64,000 bases of DNA from Amphirosellinia nigrospora. Taxonomy: Eukaryota > Ascomycota > Sordariomycetes > Xylariales > Xylariaceae. The notes below the pieces were generated by a model. That model saw only the letters and a program-made list of their open reading frames with translations. It ran no database searches and was not told the DNA's origin. The DNA is taken from NCBI GenBank assembly GCA_004123355.1, contig SCHM01000007.1:682001-746000 (forward strand), read 5' to 3'. Shown one piece after another: positions 44,208 through 55,519 of the stretch (positions are counted from its first letter, which is position 1; every line of letters begins with the position of its first letter). Made by a program: the position numbers and the translations under genes.

Positions 44208-45853
44208 CTAATGACGGCATTTATTGAGTAGCCACACGAAGCCACAGACTTCCATCTCCGTAGGCCAGTATGTCAGCTCGGAGTTGGTTAGTGGGCGGGA
44301 TAGAAAGGCTATTGTCTGTATCGCGTGGCGCGGTGGATAATCCACAATAACACCATTGCGCATCATGTTGGGTATGGCCTCGTCTTTGACATGGTAGACC
44401 TCAATGGCAATTCCGTTTGCTAACGTGTCGAAATCTACAAACAGCAGTCTGACAGGGGATGCAAAGGCTAGAGAAATGTTTTTCAGCAGAGCTTCCTTTA
44501 TCTGAGCAAATGCCAATCTCTCCTTTTGTGTAGGGAAGGCGAATGCTACTGTTGTAGCCCAGGTCCGACGAACGTGCTTAGACTGACCTGACCTAGCCCG
44601 TCTCAGGAGTTCAGTTTTCCGTTCCTGAAGTGGCTTGATGAGTATTCCACAAAGGGGGCAAGAAGCTCTCAGCCACGTTGTGAAGGCTATAAAGATCTCC
44701 AGATCCCTAAGGGTCTGTGGAAACTCCAAACGCCGGACTGCGTCTAGTCTTTCCGCAATGGTTGTCATGCCAAAAGAATCCACAAGCCTTCCCAACACCA
44801 CAGCACTTGGGAATGCCACATAGGACTTCGATGGTCCGATGCTGATATTTCTATCACGGAATATAGTAAGGACCTGTCGCAAGTCGGTCAAGTGTTTCTC
44901 GGGTGTAGGTGAGGGGATCACGACATCGTCGCAATATGATTAGCAACTGTGGTCTCAAGCATACCATCCATTTGTCTCTGTACGTAAGAATTGCTGTTCA
45001 TGTAGCCCAGCACAACGCATTCGAATGTGTATTGTCCCTCATGGGTAGTGATGGTGAAGACCCATTGTGAGCTAGGGTGCACACACCATTGGTAGTAAAA
45101 CTCAATGGCGTCAAATATGGTCTGGCATGCGTTGCCGGCCATATGGTCCATTATCTCATCTTGAGTGCGTATTGGATAGACGTCTCGTACGGCTATTCGA
45201 TTGAGTGAGCGTATGTCGACAACCATGCGGCCGACTTTGGTGGCCTGTGGTTGACCCTCAGCTTGTGGTTGATCCTCAGTTTGGTCGTGAGCCTTGGTCT
45301 TTTGGGGCTTCCAGATGACGAAGACGGGGAAAGAAAAGGGGACCTGTTTCTTCGTCCTGTAGAGTTTTCCCTGTGATCTGAGCTTATTGACAGTATTCCC
45401 GACCACAGCTTGAGCTTCCTGGTTCAAGGGGTAGACCTTGCAATGCTTTAGGATATTGTCTTCCCATCCTGGCTTAAGTTGAACTTTCATCCATTCGTCT
45501 TCCGGGACATTGGCATATCCCGTATCTCCAAAGACCATTTCGAATTCGTGCAGCAATGCAAATATCTCCCGGACCAACTCAGGGTTATTTGGATCGTTGT
45601 AGACGTTGAATCCTGTGCGTGGGTGTTTGATGGCGTGCTCAGCATTGTGGGCAAATATCGTGCTTGGACGTGTGGGGTTTTCCTTAGGTCGTGCCGGCCG
45701 ACGGAGGGCAAACTCGGCTGCGGCGGCTGAGTTTCGCTCTTCAACCTGGTAGGCCGCGCACTCCGGGTCAACGGTCATGAGATGCCCGACGACCTTGTTG
45801 CCAGGGATTTCCAGGATGCGGTCCGTGTCGTTTCTGACAATGACCTCCGCCAT
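44208..45853 (-). pseudogene. Gypsy 2 reverse transcriptase/RNase H
   Basis: The upstream frame (45853-44918) has RT landmarks: VQLKPGWEDN entry, KLRSQGKLYRTKKQ, GRMVVDIRSLNRIAVRDVYP, FDAIEFYYQWCVHPSSQWVF and TFECVVLGYMNSNSYVQRQM. The downstream frame (44921-44208) starts inside YCDDVVIPSPTPEKHLTDL, the Y-x-DD active site, then GPSKSYVAFPSAVVLGRLVD and the RNase-H-like LLFVDFDTLANGIAIEVYHV, TIAFLSRPLTNSELTYWPTE. The one-base shift between frames falls at the active site itself. Confidence 0.8.
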
Positions 45854-46007
45854 CCTGGTATCAGTGAGTGCAGCGAAGGTACTGATCTAAGACTCTGTTG
45901 GCTCGAACAGTAAGTCCTGTCCGTCCTCAACAGCTGTGTGCTGTACCGGTATGGTCGTGTAGCTATGAGGCTTGATTTGTCTGGGTGGTTGTTCTGACCT
46001 CTACATT

Positions 46008-46721
46008 CTAAGCTTTTCCTCTGGGTGTGGTATCCATGGAAACGATGACATTGCAGGACTGTATGATAGCTTCATTTCGTGACATCATGATATCGAATTT
46101 CTCGGGTTTGAGGACGTCCGTGCCAGTCAGCATGTGTGCACGTAGATCATCTACAATAGCAACCTCACGCACAAAGTGAGCCGTTGCCGGTAGTCCAGAT
46201 GATGCATCTCGCCCCTGGAAGTACATGTCCATCATGATGTAATCGTCTGTTGTATGGAGAGATGAGCCAAGACCTCTCAGGTGACTGGATAGAGCGTTTC
46301 TCCATTCCACATGTGGGAAGTTCTCCTTAATCCAGGCCCTATCGCCAAGCGTTTTTGAACACCCTGTATCTCCGCAGACGTCAATCTGATGTACAAGGTC
46401 ATGGATATTGGGGGTGATGTATAACTTGAGGTATCCATAAGTTCGGAAACCAAAGCCTGTGCCCAAGCCAAGTGCAGGTGCCGTCGATCTGATGATTTGG
46501 GGAATTCCCGGCGACTGCAATACCTGACGAATCCCTGGATCGAGGATTCTGCCAAGCTCCATGCCATGATTGGCAGGCTGTGCTGTGGATAATCCACGGT
46601 TGTGAGCTTCCCGAAGGTGCTTGTGCAACTTATTGTTGCTAGGGAAGAACTTAGAGCAGTTACGGCACCTGTGTGTAGGCGGCGGGAATATGAACCGTGA
46701 TAGACTGAGCCGAAGCCGCAA
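46008..46721 (-). pseudogene. Gypsy 2 C2H2 finger and protease region
   Basis: An open frame of 237 codons. Near the N-terminus is a classical C2H2 finger, CRNCSKFFPSNNKLHKHLRE followed by AH (C-x2-C-x12-H-x5-H). After a linker comes IDVCGDTGCSKTLGDRAWIK, resembling the aspartic protease entry with DTG. Then follow DYIMMDMYFQG, FVREVAIVDDLRAHMLTGTD and EAIIQSCNVIVSMDTTPRG, which fit the rest of a retropepsin fold. The usual gag CCHC knuckle is not seen. Confidence 0.65.
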
Positions 46722-46729
46722 TCCTCAGC

Positions 46730-48580
46730 TGCCTCGACCGAAGGGGATTGATAAGTGTTTTCTGAAGGGGAATCCTCAGTCTGCGGGATGGGGGTTTGGA
46801 CATCCACCGTCGCGAAATCGTCCTGAGCCTGATTCTGTTGCCATGCTTGTCCTCGTGGTGGTGGAGGCAGCCTTCTTTCTACTGGTATGAGGGCAGCAGG
46901 GGCTGAGCTGTGTTCTGAGCTGCGGCAGGATTTTGGTTCATCCATGGAGGACTGTTGAAGGGGTTCTGACCTTGATTCGGATAGTCTTGGGGATTCCTGT
47001 AGGCTGTGCCTTGAGGGTATCCTTGTTGCCAGCTTGGGTTGTAAGATCTGAGGATTTTGGGAATTCTGGTATTGACGGTTTCGGGCATATGGGTAGGAAC
47101 CTCTACCATAGTTACCACGTCCACGATACTGTTGTGTGTACTGGGGAATGTCAGTTCTGGTCTGAGTCTGATTCTGAGTCTGGGGGAAACGTGGACGAAA
47201 AGCATATGATGAAGGGAAAGGGGAAGTGTTACTCTGTGGATTTCGGGGTAAGGGTGACGTCAGTTTATCCTTGCCATTTTCTTTAGTACACCCTCGCGCT
47301 CCCGAATCTGAGTGAGGAATGAATCAATAGTAGTATCAGCATTAGGAACTGATAGTTGACTCTGGATATCCCCGTCGAAGGCCTCAAAAGCAGCTTTGAG
47401 CTGTTGAAGTCACTCTGATCACAGCCTTCGGCGTCGCGAACGACACGTTGTACGAAACCGAGGATGTCCTGACTGAATTCGTGCTTCTGAAGTCTACCCA
47501 TCGCTGTGGACCAAGAGGGCTTAAAGCGTTCAATGGGCTTGTTGGTGGTGGCGTCGACAGTGGCCGTCTCAAGCAGCTGACGGTTAGTGTCTGAGAGTAC
47601 TTGTGAATGCCAGATAAGCGCTGTACCCAGAAGGCATTGAGTCCAGATTTTACGAACCTCAGCGTCGGAGTGCTGAGTGGCAAGGTGCTCGAGTCGATCT
47701 GCAAAGGCGAAAACGTCTGTATACTCGGTGATTTTTCCATCTGCGATGAGTCCTGCCGCCGCGGGTCTTTGGCACCAGGGTCAAAGTAGCCAACATCTGA
47801 CTGACTGAGTGCTATGGATGATGCAGGACGCTCAGCTGCCGCCGCGAAGAGCGTGGCCATATTGCGATTCTGACTTTGCATGGCATCCTGGATAAGGCGC
47901 CGAGCCTCGTCCATAGTAAGTGGATCACCCATTGTTGATTGAGTCTCAGATGAGACTGGAGGGGGTCTGAGGTCTGGGTAAGTGACGTGCAATCTCCGCA
48001 ATCTAGTGGTCAGATCCTCGAAGTGCAGTGGTCCCAATGCGTTTGTGTAGGGGAAACGACTGTATCTGACGAATCTGACGAATCTGGCTGGGGAATATCT
48101 GAAGGGTCAGGGAAATCACCTGGGATGGGGAAATGGTCAGGTTCAGGTTCAGGTTCAGGCTCCGAATTGTAGTAGTCGTTGGCTTCGTAGGTGAGCTGAA
48201 TCTTCCGCCAGCGTTGAATGAAAGTAATGAAAGATCTGCGGGATTCAACCCAAGGCAGGGGAAATCGCCTCAAGGTCGTCGGCCTTGAACGCTGAATCAG
48301 GTGCCAAGTGCTGTGCAAGTTCAACGTTGGTATCCTCAACAAGCTGAGCGTGAGGGTGATTCGTGCTAATTAGCCTGAGTAGTTGGCGTGTTAGTAAGGT
48401 GTCTTCAGCAGCTGTTGCGGGACAAGGGGGCATTCCTCTCAAACCAAGGAATGGGTCTTCTTGGCAGAGGGAGGGATATATGCTAATTAGTATGAGATCC
48501 CAATGGGAAGATGACTGGTGAGCGTCCAGTCTCAGGCGTGCGGGCTCAGAATTGGTGCCGATTGACAGGATTGGTGCCAA
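46730..48580 (-). pseudogene. Gypsy 2 gag region
   Basis: Reading across frames gives an N-terminal part with ITFIQRWRKIQLTYEANDYY and an acidic SEPEPEPEPDH tract. Then come TMDEARRLIQDAMQSQNRNM, VGYFDPGAKDPR, ALIWHSQ.LSDTNRQLLE, RFKPSWSTAMGRLQKHEFSQ and DILGFVQRVVRDAEG, typical of a capsid-type gag. A Q/N/P-rich linker (SWQQGYPQGTAYRNPQDYPN) precedes the zinc finger. At least three frameshifts. Confidence 0.6.
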
Positions 48581-48589
48581 TAGACAGGG

Positions 48590-51500
48590 AAAAGGGCCAA
48601 GGGCAAATTAGTTGGTGTTGAGTGGTGGCTGGTGAAGAAAAGAATGGCGATGATGCCAACAATCGCTAGCTGCCAAGCTAATGTACAGGGTATGTAGGTC
48701 AGGTGACTGCCAGGTGTCACAGAGGGCCCACGAGGGCAAATTCCAGGGTATGGCCAGCCGCAAGGTCGCTGGCCAGATTCCCAACCTTGGGTGCTGATCG
48801 GGGCCACGCGCCAAGGGATCACCTCGCTAGGCAAGCCAGGATAGCCCAACTACAACAAGAGGTATCGCAATTGAATAGCCTCATTCGTATTTACAGTATA
48901 GGTTAATGCTCTATTTGAATTAGGTACTAATAACAATGCTGCTTTACGGGAGCCTCTTCCGCCGGCTCGGTCGCTCATGCGAATTATGGCCCGCCTTTTC
49001 TCGCTTATGAGACCGAGTACTAAAGGACCGCCGCCAGACTACCCCGTGAAACTAGTGCAGAATTATTGTGCGGGGAGCCGCTCCGGGGGAACGACGAGGT
49101 GGAACTACCTTGTCGTATCTCGAAGCTAAAAGATTGGTCGGCAAAAAAAAAGTGGCACTTGAATATTCTCGTAGATATCATGTTGTAGTGTAGTTTGAAT
49201 CTCGTCGCTTTTTTGTCAATTAGAAGCGTAGAGCTACTAAGCCGTTGAGAAATCCGTAGTAATGCCGAGTCCCCTGTCTTCCGCGTACATAACATCTGCT
49301 ACTTAATGCGGAGCCGAGAGTCAACCGACGTGGGAAAGGCAGCGAGTTCAAAGTAAAAGAGAGCAGCGAAAAGCCTGTGTGCGGCTTCCTCGATGGTCTC
49401 TTTCAATTTCAAAATTATATCTTGAACTACTATTGATCGGCGAATCTCGCCCTCGAGCTCGATGTGAAGCTGATAGTGGCCAATGTGCCTCGACTCCTTC
49501 TTGGCAAGACACGCACCATGGTGGGCTATTACGTAGGACGCCGCCGTCCTGAAAAGTACCCAACTGTGGTATGTATTTAGGGTATATATATTGTCTGCGA
49601 CACCTACACTTCCCGAGTCTTGATCAGATCGTAGTCTCACGCTACAGTATAGCCAACTCACGCATCCCCAACCCCGCCGTAGTTCGTGAAGAGGTTCGTC
49701 AACGGTTGTTCAACACTTGCGGCTAACATGTCCACTTTTGTCCCCATAGTAGTACGATAGGTCCGCCTCGTGCCGAGTATAAGCGTCTGAATAGGATAAG
49801 ATGAATCCATTAGAGCAGTGGACGTGTTAAGAAGCGCGGGAATAGGATTGCGAAACGCGTCCGCTGCTAACAATTCTAGCTTACGCGCACAAGTCACCGC
49901 CGACAAGCCCTTGTCGTATAAGCCTAATACTACCAGGCCTCCTATTTGTAAAATCAGTTCAAGTTCCGGGAGTGGCGACGCGACACATACCAACGCTTAC
50001 GCCGTATGCTAAGCTAAAGTGCTCCTGCACAGGAATTGTGAGATCTAGGCAGTCCTCCAGCCGCTCGAGCACAGTAGCCGCAATGACCCCCTAAGTAGAT
50101 GCCTCCGCCGTCGGAGGCCGAACCAGCACGGTCAAACCAGCCGGCGCCCAACAAAGCGTACACCTGTGGAGATGAAAAAGCCAGGGTCGCGGTTCTCGGA
50201 CTGCCCGAAGATCTGGACGCAGCCCCCTCAGATAAAATGCCCGTACGGAGAAAGTACTGCGGCGTAGACGCGAAACAGGTAGGGCGGACCGACCGCTCCG
50301 GATGCCATGCCACTCCTCCACATATCTTGCGAGCACTGCCTGGTGCACGGAGGAAGTGGTCCTACCCTCGACAAGCTATATGAAAAAAATTCCATATTGG
50401 CCAATACACAACCGCAAAACGAGCCCAGGGCCCGGACGCCGTCCTCACCATTTCTCTTGGTGGCGGACTCTCCGAATTGCTGACAGATGGTGTGGTAAAG
50501 CTTGTGGTACACCCCCGCAGGCGGGAGGACCAGAGACGGTTAGCTTCAGGGCGCTTACAATGCATCTCGGGAGGGTACTGATCTAGGAGGATGCTCGAGG
50601 CCATAACCGGCGGGACGAAGTCACGAAGCCGTCTAACCGACGACACAAGCCTCGTAAAATTGACAAAATGCGACTTCATGTCGGGCGCGACAGGCTAGTC
50701 CTGTGTTGCCGCCCGGAGACAATCAAACGAAAAGTCGAGAGAGCTGCCTACCCGCCGAAAGCTCGGTCAAACAATGTGTTGAAATGCCGCGTCGGGAATA
50801 GGGCCCGGGCCCGTTGACGCTGTTGGCGGATGGCTTGGGCGTGCAAGATTAAGGACGGGAGCATCGCGCCAAAGCGATGGACACGGCGTAGTCGTAGGAA
50901 GAAAAGACAACTCGGGGAAGTAGGCATCCCGCGCTGGAGTCGCGGCCCCGCCAACCAGGCTGTTGAAAGTTTGCGCGGTCGCCTCCATGTCACGCTGCTT
51001 CCAGCGACAACCGGCGAGCACGATCAGAGTCTGCAGGGGTAACCGGAACGCGATGAGGGCGATCCTGTCCTGGCCCAAGATATCATCTGCAGGGCGATCA
51101 TTTCTAGATCATCGGGATCGTACGCGTAAAAGCAGAAGACATTGGCGACAGGATAAAGTGGTTGAGAAAGCGTGATATTATTAGAAGAGAGAGAAAAGCC
51201 CTGGGAGTATTTCTACATATTAAGTATTATACATTGAATGGCCGGTAGGTAGTTGTGCAGTGTCAGATTAGCAACGAGTTTGCAGCAGCTATGAAATAAC
51301 TCTCACCATATTACCATCAAAGCTCTTCGTGCCAAAAACAAGTCCAAACAGAGAAAATATTTTACAGAATGCAGTCACTACCCCATGAGTAATATCATCA
51401 CCACCATTGCCACCTGCAAAGATGTATGTTATCAAGAGAAAGGCAATCTTTAGTAAGGCTGTGTCACCGTTCGACTTCTATCTTCATACCTCACGTAGGT

Positions 51501-51600
51501 AGTAGTATATTCTCGATCAAAAGTTTCCTTAAGTCTTGATTTAATTCGCTTCTTAATTGGTGGGTGTGTTGGTGACCGTACGCGACTTCTCGGCATATTC
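48590..51600. other. Possible LTR remnant, then unrecognised frames
   Basis: 48600-48850 may hold the 5' LTR of the neighbouring gypsy element. From 51078 down to 49299 the minus strand has a chain of GC-rich frames that read like protein (GLYDKGLSAVTCARKLELLA; RHIGHYQLHIELEGEIRRSI; LRDFVPPVMASSILLDQYPP) but shift phase repeatedly. I do not recognise the family. It is probably one more pseudogene of about 1.8 kb. Confidence 0.35.
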
Positions 51601-51608
51601 TATGGTAT

Positions 51609-53595
51609 CTACCACTGCGAACAACTCGAGTAGACTGTGTCTCGAGTAGCGGATTTGTCTCTTTCTTGGGCGCCGCCTTCGTTATTACGGTGTTTGGGCA
51701 AGGCGTCTTTGCCTGGGCCATCGCCACGATTGCCATTGCCGTGTTGAGTGCTACCATGAGTGCTGTCCGAAAGGCTGTTTTTGTTTACTCCTCGGTTCCT
51801 TTCTTGATTCCCTCGGTTATGTTCTTGGGCTGTGGCGTGCTGGCCCTGGCTGCTAACGGGACTACCGGTTGAGCAATCTGTTTTCTTCGCTCCGCAACCA
51901 CCCTTGTGGTCCTCTTGTCTATCGTTTCTGTGACTAGCTCTTTGGCATCTTAGGTCATTGCGCTGAGTGTCTACCCGGTAGTCTTGGATTTGATAAGGGC
52001 GGGCTGGGGCTGGGCGCTCGTTTCTCTTGCGTTCCTGCTCCTCCAGCTTTTGTGCGCGTTTATTCCACGCCCTGGTCGCCGCTGTGAGCATCGCAAACAC
52101 GTCTTTGAGGGCCTCCCACTTCTTTGGATCGGGGTCGAGCTCCGCCGCCGGGCTATGGCCCTTGTTGCTGAGGAACGTCGGATTGGCGCCGCGGTCGAGC
52201 AGCATCCGCACGGCCTTCTCCCTCACCTGCGGGCGAAGCCTCTGATTAGCGCAGAGCTCGTGGAGCGCCGTGCGGCGACGATGTCGGTGTGATTTATCGT
52301 TGGGCCGTTGTGGAGGAACTCGCGGAACAGGCCTACGTCTGTGAAGTCGAGCCGCAGTACGCCATGAGCGGAGTGCCCTGGGCCCGGCCGACGCTGTCGA
52401 TGGGTAGCCGTTGAACAGAAACCAGTTCATGATGGGTTTATGGCGATCGGGTAGTCTGCAGGCCACGTGCAGAGGCGTCTCGGGATACGGGCCGCGAGCC
52501 TGTGCACTACCGTGTCGTGGTGGAAGTAGGCATTGCCGAGCCTGGGGTGTCGGCCCCGAAGTTGCAAAGCGTGTCCAGGAACGACATGGCGATCTCGTTC
52601 ACCACCCGGCTTGTGCGTCCTCCTCGTGACTTAACGTCGCACTCTTGTCAAAGTAGAAAGACGGGCTGTATGTGCGAGGTTAGACAGCAGGAAGAACACG
52701 GGCGTGACCGAATCCCAGCCATATCTCACATTCGGGTCGGCCCCACACTGAAGAAGGGCCTCGAGCTGCTGGAGACGTAGGCCTTGGAGCTGCCGCAGGT
52801 CGTTGTTGAATTCCCGCAGCTGGTCGGCCGCGTGTCCCGAGAATCCCACATCGGTTTCTGGAGCATCAGGAGGATGAAGATGGGGGCACACTTCGTGCCC
52901 TTGGGGTAACTGGTGATGTGCTTTTCGCAGTCGTCGGGGACTTGGTTCATATTAGCCCAGTATGCTCCAAGCAACCCGATGGCGGCCACGGCGCTCTCGT
53001 GTTTCGATGCCACGGCCCAATGGATGGATACCACGGAATACAGTTCGAGAGGGCGGTTGGAGATCGGAGCGGTTGGGATCTGCGCCGTTGGCGAGCAGTA
53101 GCTGGACGATGTCATGACTACCGGCAACAATGGCAACGGCGAGAGGGGTCATGCCGTCGCCAAACACTCTCAACTCAGGATAGAACCTCCACTGAAATGG
53201 AACTTCACCCACTGTACTCTCTTGCGTCGGAAGTCTTTAGTGAAGTGGCGGTTGACAACGGCAGGATCTAGGGCAATATGGTGTAGCAGAATGGCGGGGT
53301 TGTTGGCGACGCAAGCGTACCAGAGGGCGTAGTAGTCACCGTCCTTGACTGTGTACTTGTCCAGTTCGGCCACTACGAAGCCGGACACACGTCGACAGGT
53401 TCTGGCGAGACCAGCCCAGTCTTTCTTGGCTCCCAGATTGCCGAGGATCTTTAATACGATCTCAGCCGGTATGTTTGCCATGCCTGCTGGCTGGTGGACA
53501 GTTCTTTTATTTGGCTCTTTGCATGGGCTCTCAGAGTCATCATTGGCTGCATGTGTGTTTGGATTGCCAGATGCGGTGAAAATGGAATCCGGCAT
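51609..53595 (-). pseudogene. F-box/ankyrin protein pseudogene
   Basis: The 5' frame (53595-53170) starts with a low-complexity tail and then an F-box at about residues 39-80: MANIPAEIVLKILGNLGAKK, DWAGLARTCRRVSGFVVAEL. Ankyrin repeats follow in other frames: MTPLAVAIVAGSHDIVQLLL-ANGADPNRSD (53212 onward), SIHWAVASKHESAVAAIGLL (53030), LQQLEALLQCGADPNVRYGW (52770) and RTALHELCANQRLRP with KAVRMLLDRGANPTFLSNKG (52280-52140). A long K/R/E/N-rich tail follows (52100-51609). F-box proteins recruit substrates to SCF ubiquitin ligases, with ankyrins as the binding part. At least four frame changes occur in GC-rich, otherwise well-kept sequence without suitable introns, so it is a young pseudogene or has sequencing indels. 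Confidence 0.8.
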
Positions 53596-53599
53596 CTCG

Positions 53600-54177
53600 A
53601 TGACAGGTCGCAGTGGTTGACTGCCAGTGGGTCTGAGGGTAGAATGGTGGTCAGGGAATGAGTGGTGTAGTTGCAGAGTGAGGTGTTAGGTTTATCTTGG
53701 ACAAAGGCGTGGAAATACGGGTAGAATAGCAGAGTTGTAGAAAAAGGAATAATTTAACTATTGGGTGAAGTCGCGGGGTAGATGGAGTGTGAAGGCGGAA
53801 GGTCGAAACCAACATGCGATTGTTGACTTTAGAAAGTTGAGGAATATACTGTATTATATTTTAGGTGCGACGAGGCAGGTGGAAGCACGTAAAAGGTAGG
53901 AGGAAACGACTTAGGTGCGTCTTTATATGAGTTTCGTGAGTAAGGTAGGTAGTTGCAGAGATCAAACTAGACGGAGGGGAGTACCTACCTAAGGTAATGT
54001 TTGTGAACGTCAGTGCCACACGCGTACAGACCGGGACCTGGTGCTGTGGCTGCGCGCGAAGGTTACATAGCGCGTGGCTTCCCAAGGGGGTGGAGCAGCT
54101 GTGCGATCGCAGGGCTCATCCTTTATCTCTCCTCTTCTCTTCTTATCCCTCTTCATCCCTTCAAGTCAATATCTGCA
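53600..54177. promoter_or_regulatory. Shared upstream region of two divergent genes
   Basis: The F-box/ankyrin gene (-) and the C2H2-JmjC gene (+) diverge from here. The right 60 bases are pyrimidine-rich (CTTTATCTCTCCTCTTCTCT and on), as is common before fungal transcription starts. ACCTACCTAAGGTA and GTAGGTAGT words lie at 53945-53995. No TATA box is clear. Confidence 0.4.
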
Positions 54178-55511
54178 ATGTCGGCTAGCAGGATCTGTGG
54201 AATTTGCCAACGAACAATACCCAAGAAGAACTTCGCACGTCACCAACAAGAGCACAATGGGACACATACAAAAATCTGCGAGATTTGCGATGTGTCTATC
54301 CGTAGAAGTGGATGGCGGAAGCATGTTAATTCTGAAATGCATAAAACCAGGGAAAGTACTAAGCAGCAGCAACTTCTAGTAAGTGTCGGTATTAGGTACA
54401 GGCCTATGAATCCTCGTGGTTCTGTACTGACAAGTTGCAAAGACCGGCCAGACTTCCGATCCCCGACTATCCTCAGAAGCACTAATAACGGCAAATTCCT
54501 CTTGTGGCGGTACAGAGGCACTCATGCGCGAATTCTTCGATACCACCGATGCCCCCTTGATGCATTTGTCATTCACGTATGCAAGAGAGATTGAGAGGGT
54601 CGACGGACTTTCAGATCTAAGTCCAGAAAGGCAGACAGAAGCGACACAGATTTGGGCCAGTCTGGGGTTACGACCTCCTATGCTTTTTTCTGCAGCTGAA
54701 TGTTGGAAAATAAAGCCGTCATTACAGGATTGCTTTACGGACTTGCTGCATTCATTCTCAAAACATGACACCAAGATCTATTCCCGAGGCAATCCTTCCG
54801 AACCCTTTACCCCCCACCTATCCACGTTGTCCTTGAACAACTACGGAGACCTAATGCATCGTCAACAATGTACGCTATCAATATGGTCGCCGAATCAATT
54901 AAGGTTAAGATCCCGGAGCGACTAATAGGACAGGTCCCTATATATCAAGATCAAGACATTACTACAACAACAAACATCACTCCCAAGTTTTCGGCTGCTG
55001 GGCTTCACGTTGGTAAGCAAGCCTTGACCACAACTCTTGGGTAATTATTAACGAGTCTCTTTATCTAGACCACGGGAAGCATGGTGTCACATTGCTTCAT
55101 GCAGGATGCGTTAAACTCTGGGCACTTTACCCATTAACTCCTGACAACCTTAAACACTTTTCTACGGCACACTTATCCAACGCTGCCTTTATCGAGCTCC
55201 AAGGTCAACTCGAAGGCGGGGAATTCTGTGTTCAGACAGAAGATCAAGCAATCTACCTTCCGCCAGGTTGTATTCATAGTACTTACACTCTCCAGGGTGG
55301 TTTCACCCCGGGTATCGAATTCAGTACTATCGAATGTTTGGAGCCAGCAACACAGATGTGGGATCTAAATTCAAAGGGCTTCAGAATTTGTGGAGCTAAC
55401 TGCTATCCTTTTCTTGAAGCTATCATTATGGGATTCGCTCAAATAAACCAAACATACGCGAGAGAGCCTTGGAGCTTTATGCCCAAGGTACAAGAAAATC
55501 AGCAAGCTTAA
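54178..55511 (+). CDS. C2H2 zinc-finger/JmjC-domain protein
   Basis: Likely product: an Fe(II)/2-oxoglutarate-type cupin with N-terminal zinc fingers. Exon 1 (54178-54378) encodes two fingers, CGICQRTIPKKNFARHQQEH and CEICDVSIRRSGWRKHVNSE-MH. Intron 1 is 54379-54442 (GTAAGT, branch CTGAC, AAAG). Exon 2 runs to 55012. Intron 2 is 55013-55068 (GTAAGC, branch ATTAAC, CTAG). Exon 3 restores GLHVDHGKHGVTLLHAG, with the HxD iron ligands, CVKLWALYP, and later AIYLPPGCIHSTYTLQGG, supplying the distal histidine. Between 54810 and 54815 a C6 run must gain one base for exon 2 to stay in frame, so there is one real frameshift or a homopolymer error. Fingers suggest nucleic-acid targeting. JmjC proteins hydroxylate or demethylate proteins, but the substrate here is unknown. 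The ATG at 54178 is the first one opening the finger frame after a pyrimidine-rich leader. Confidence 0.75.
54379..54442 (+). other. Intron 1 of the C2H2-JmjC gene
   Basis: 64 bp. GTAAGT donor, CTGAC branch site with its A at about 54430, and AG acceptor at 54441-54442. It moves the frame from the finger exon into the exon beginning TGQTSDPRLSSEAL. Confidence 0.65.
55013..55068 (+). other. Intron 2 of the C2H2-JmjC gene
   Basis: 56 bp. GTAAGC donor, ATTAAC branch site near 55047 and TCTAG acceptor. Removal joins G to AC and creates the aspartate of the HVD iron-binding motif. Confidence 0.85.
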
Positions 55512-55519
55512 GCCTAGCA

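Larger units (their letters stand above)
43677..48580 (-). mobile_element. Ty3/gypsy retrotransposon, second family
   Basis: The minus-strand order is gag (48580-47290), gag linker and C2H2 finger (47205-46590), protease (46480-46008), RT (45853-44918), RT thumb and RNase H (44921-44208), and a post-RNase-H tail (44180-43677). No integrase follows. Near 43680-43735 the strand reads CCTGACCTACATAC ... TATAAATACCCC ... CCCTGTACATTAG. Shortened, the same words occur at 48676-48706. These may be remnants of the two LTRs, the first with a TATA-like box. Proteins are unlike the 4.6-7.0 kb element. Several frameshifts make it inactive. Confidence 0.8.
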
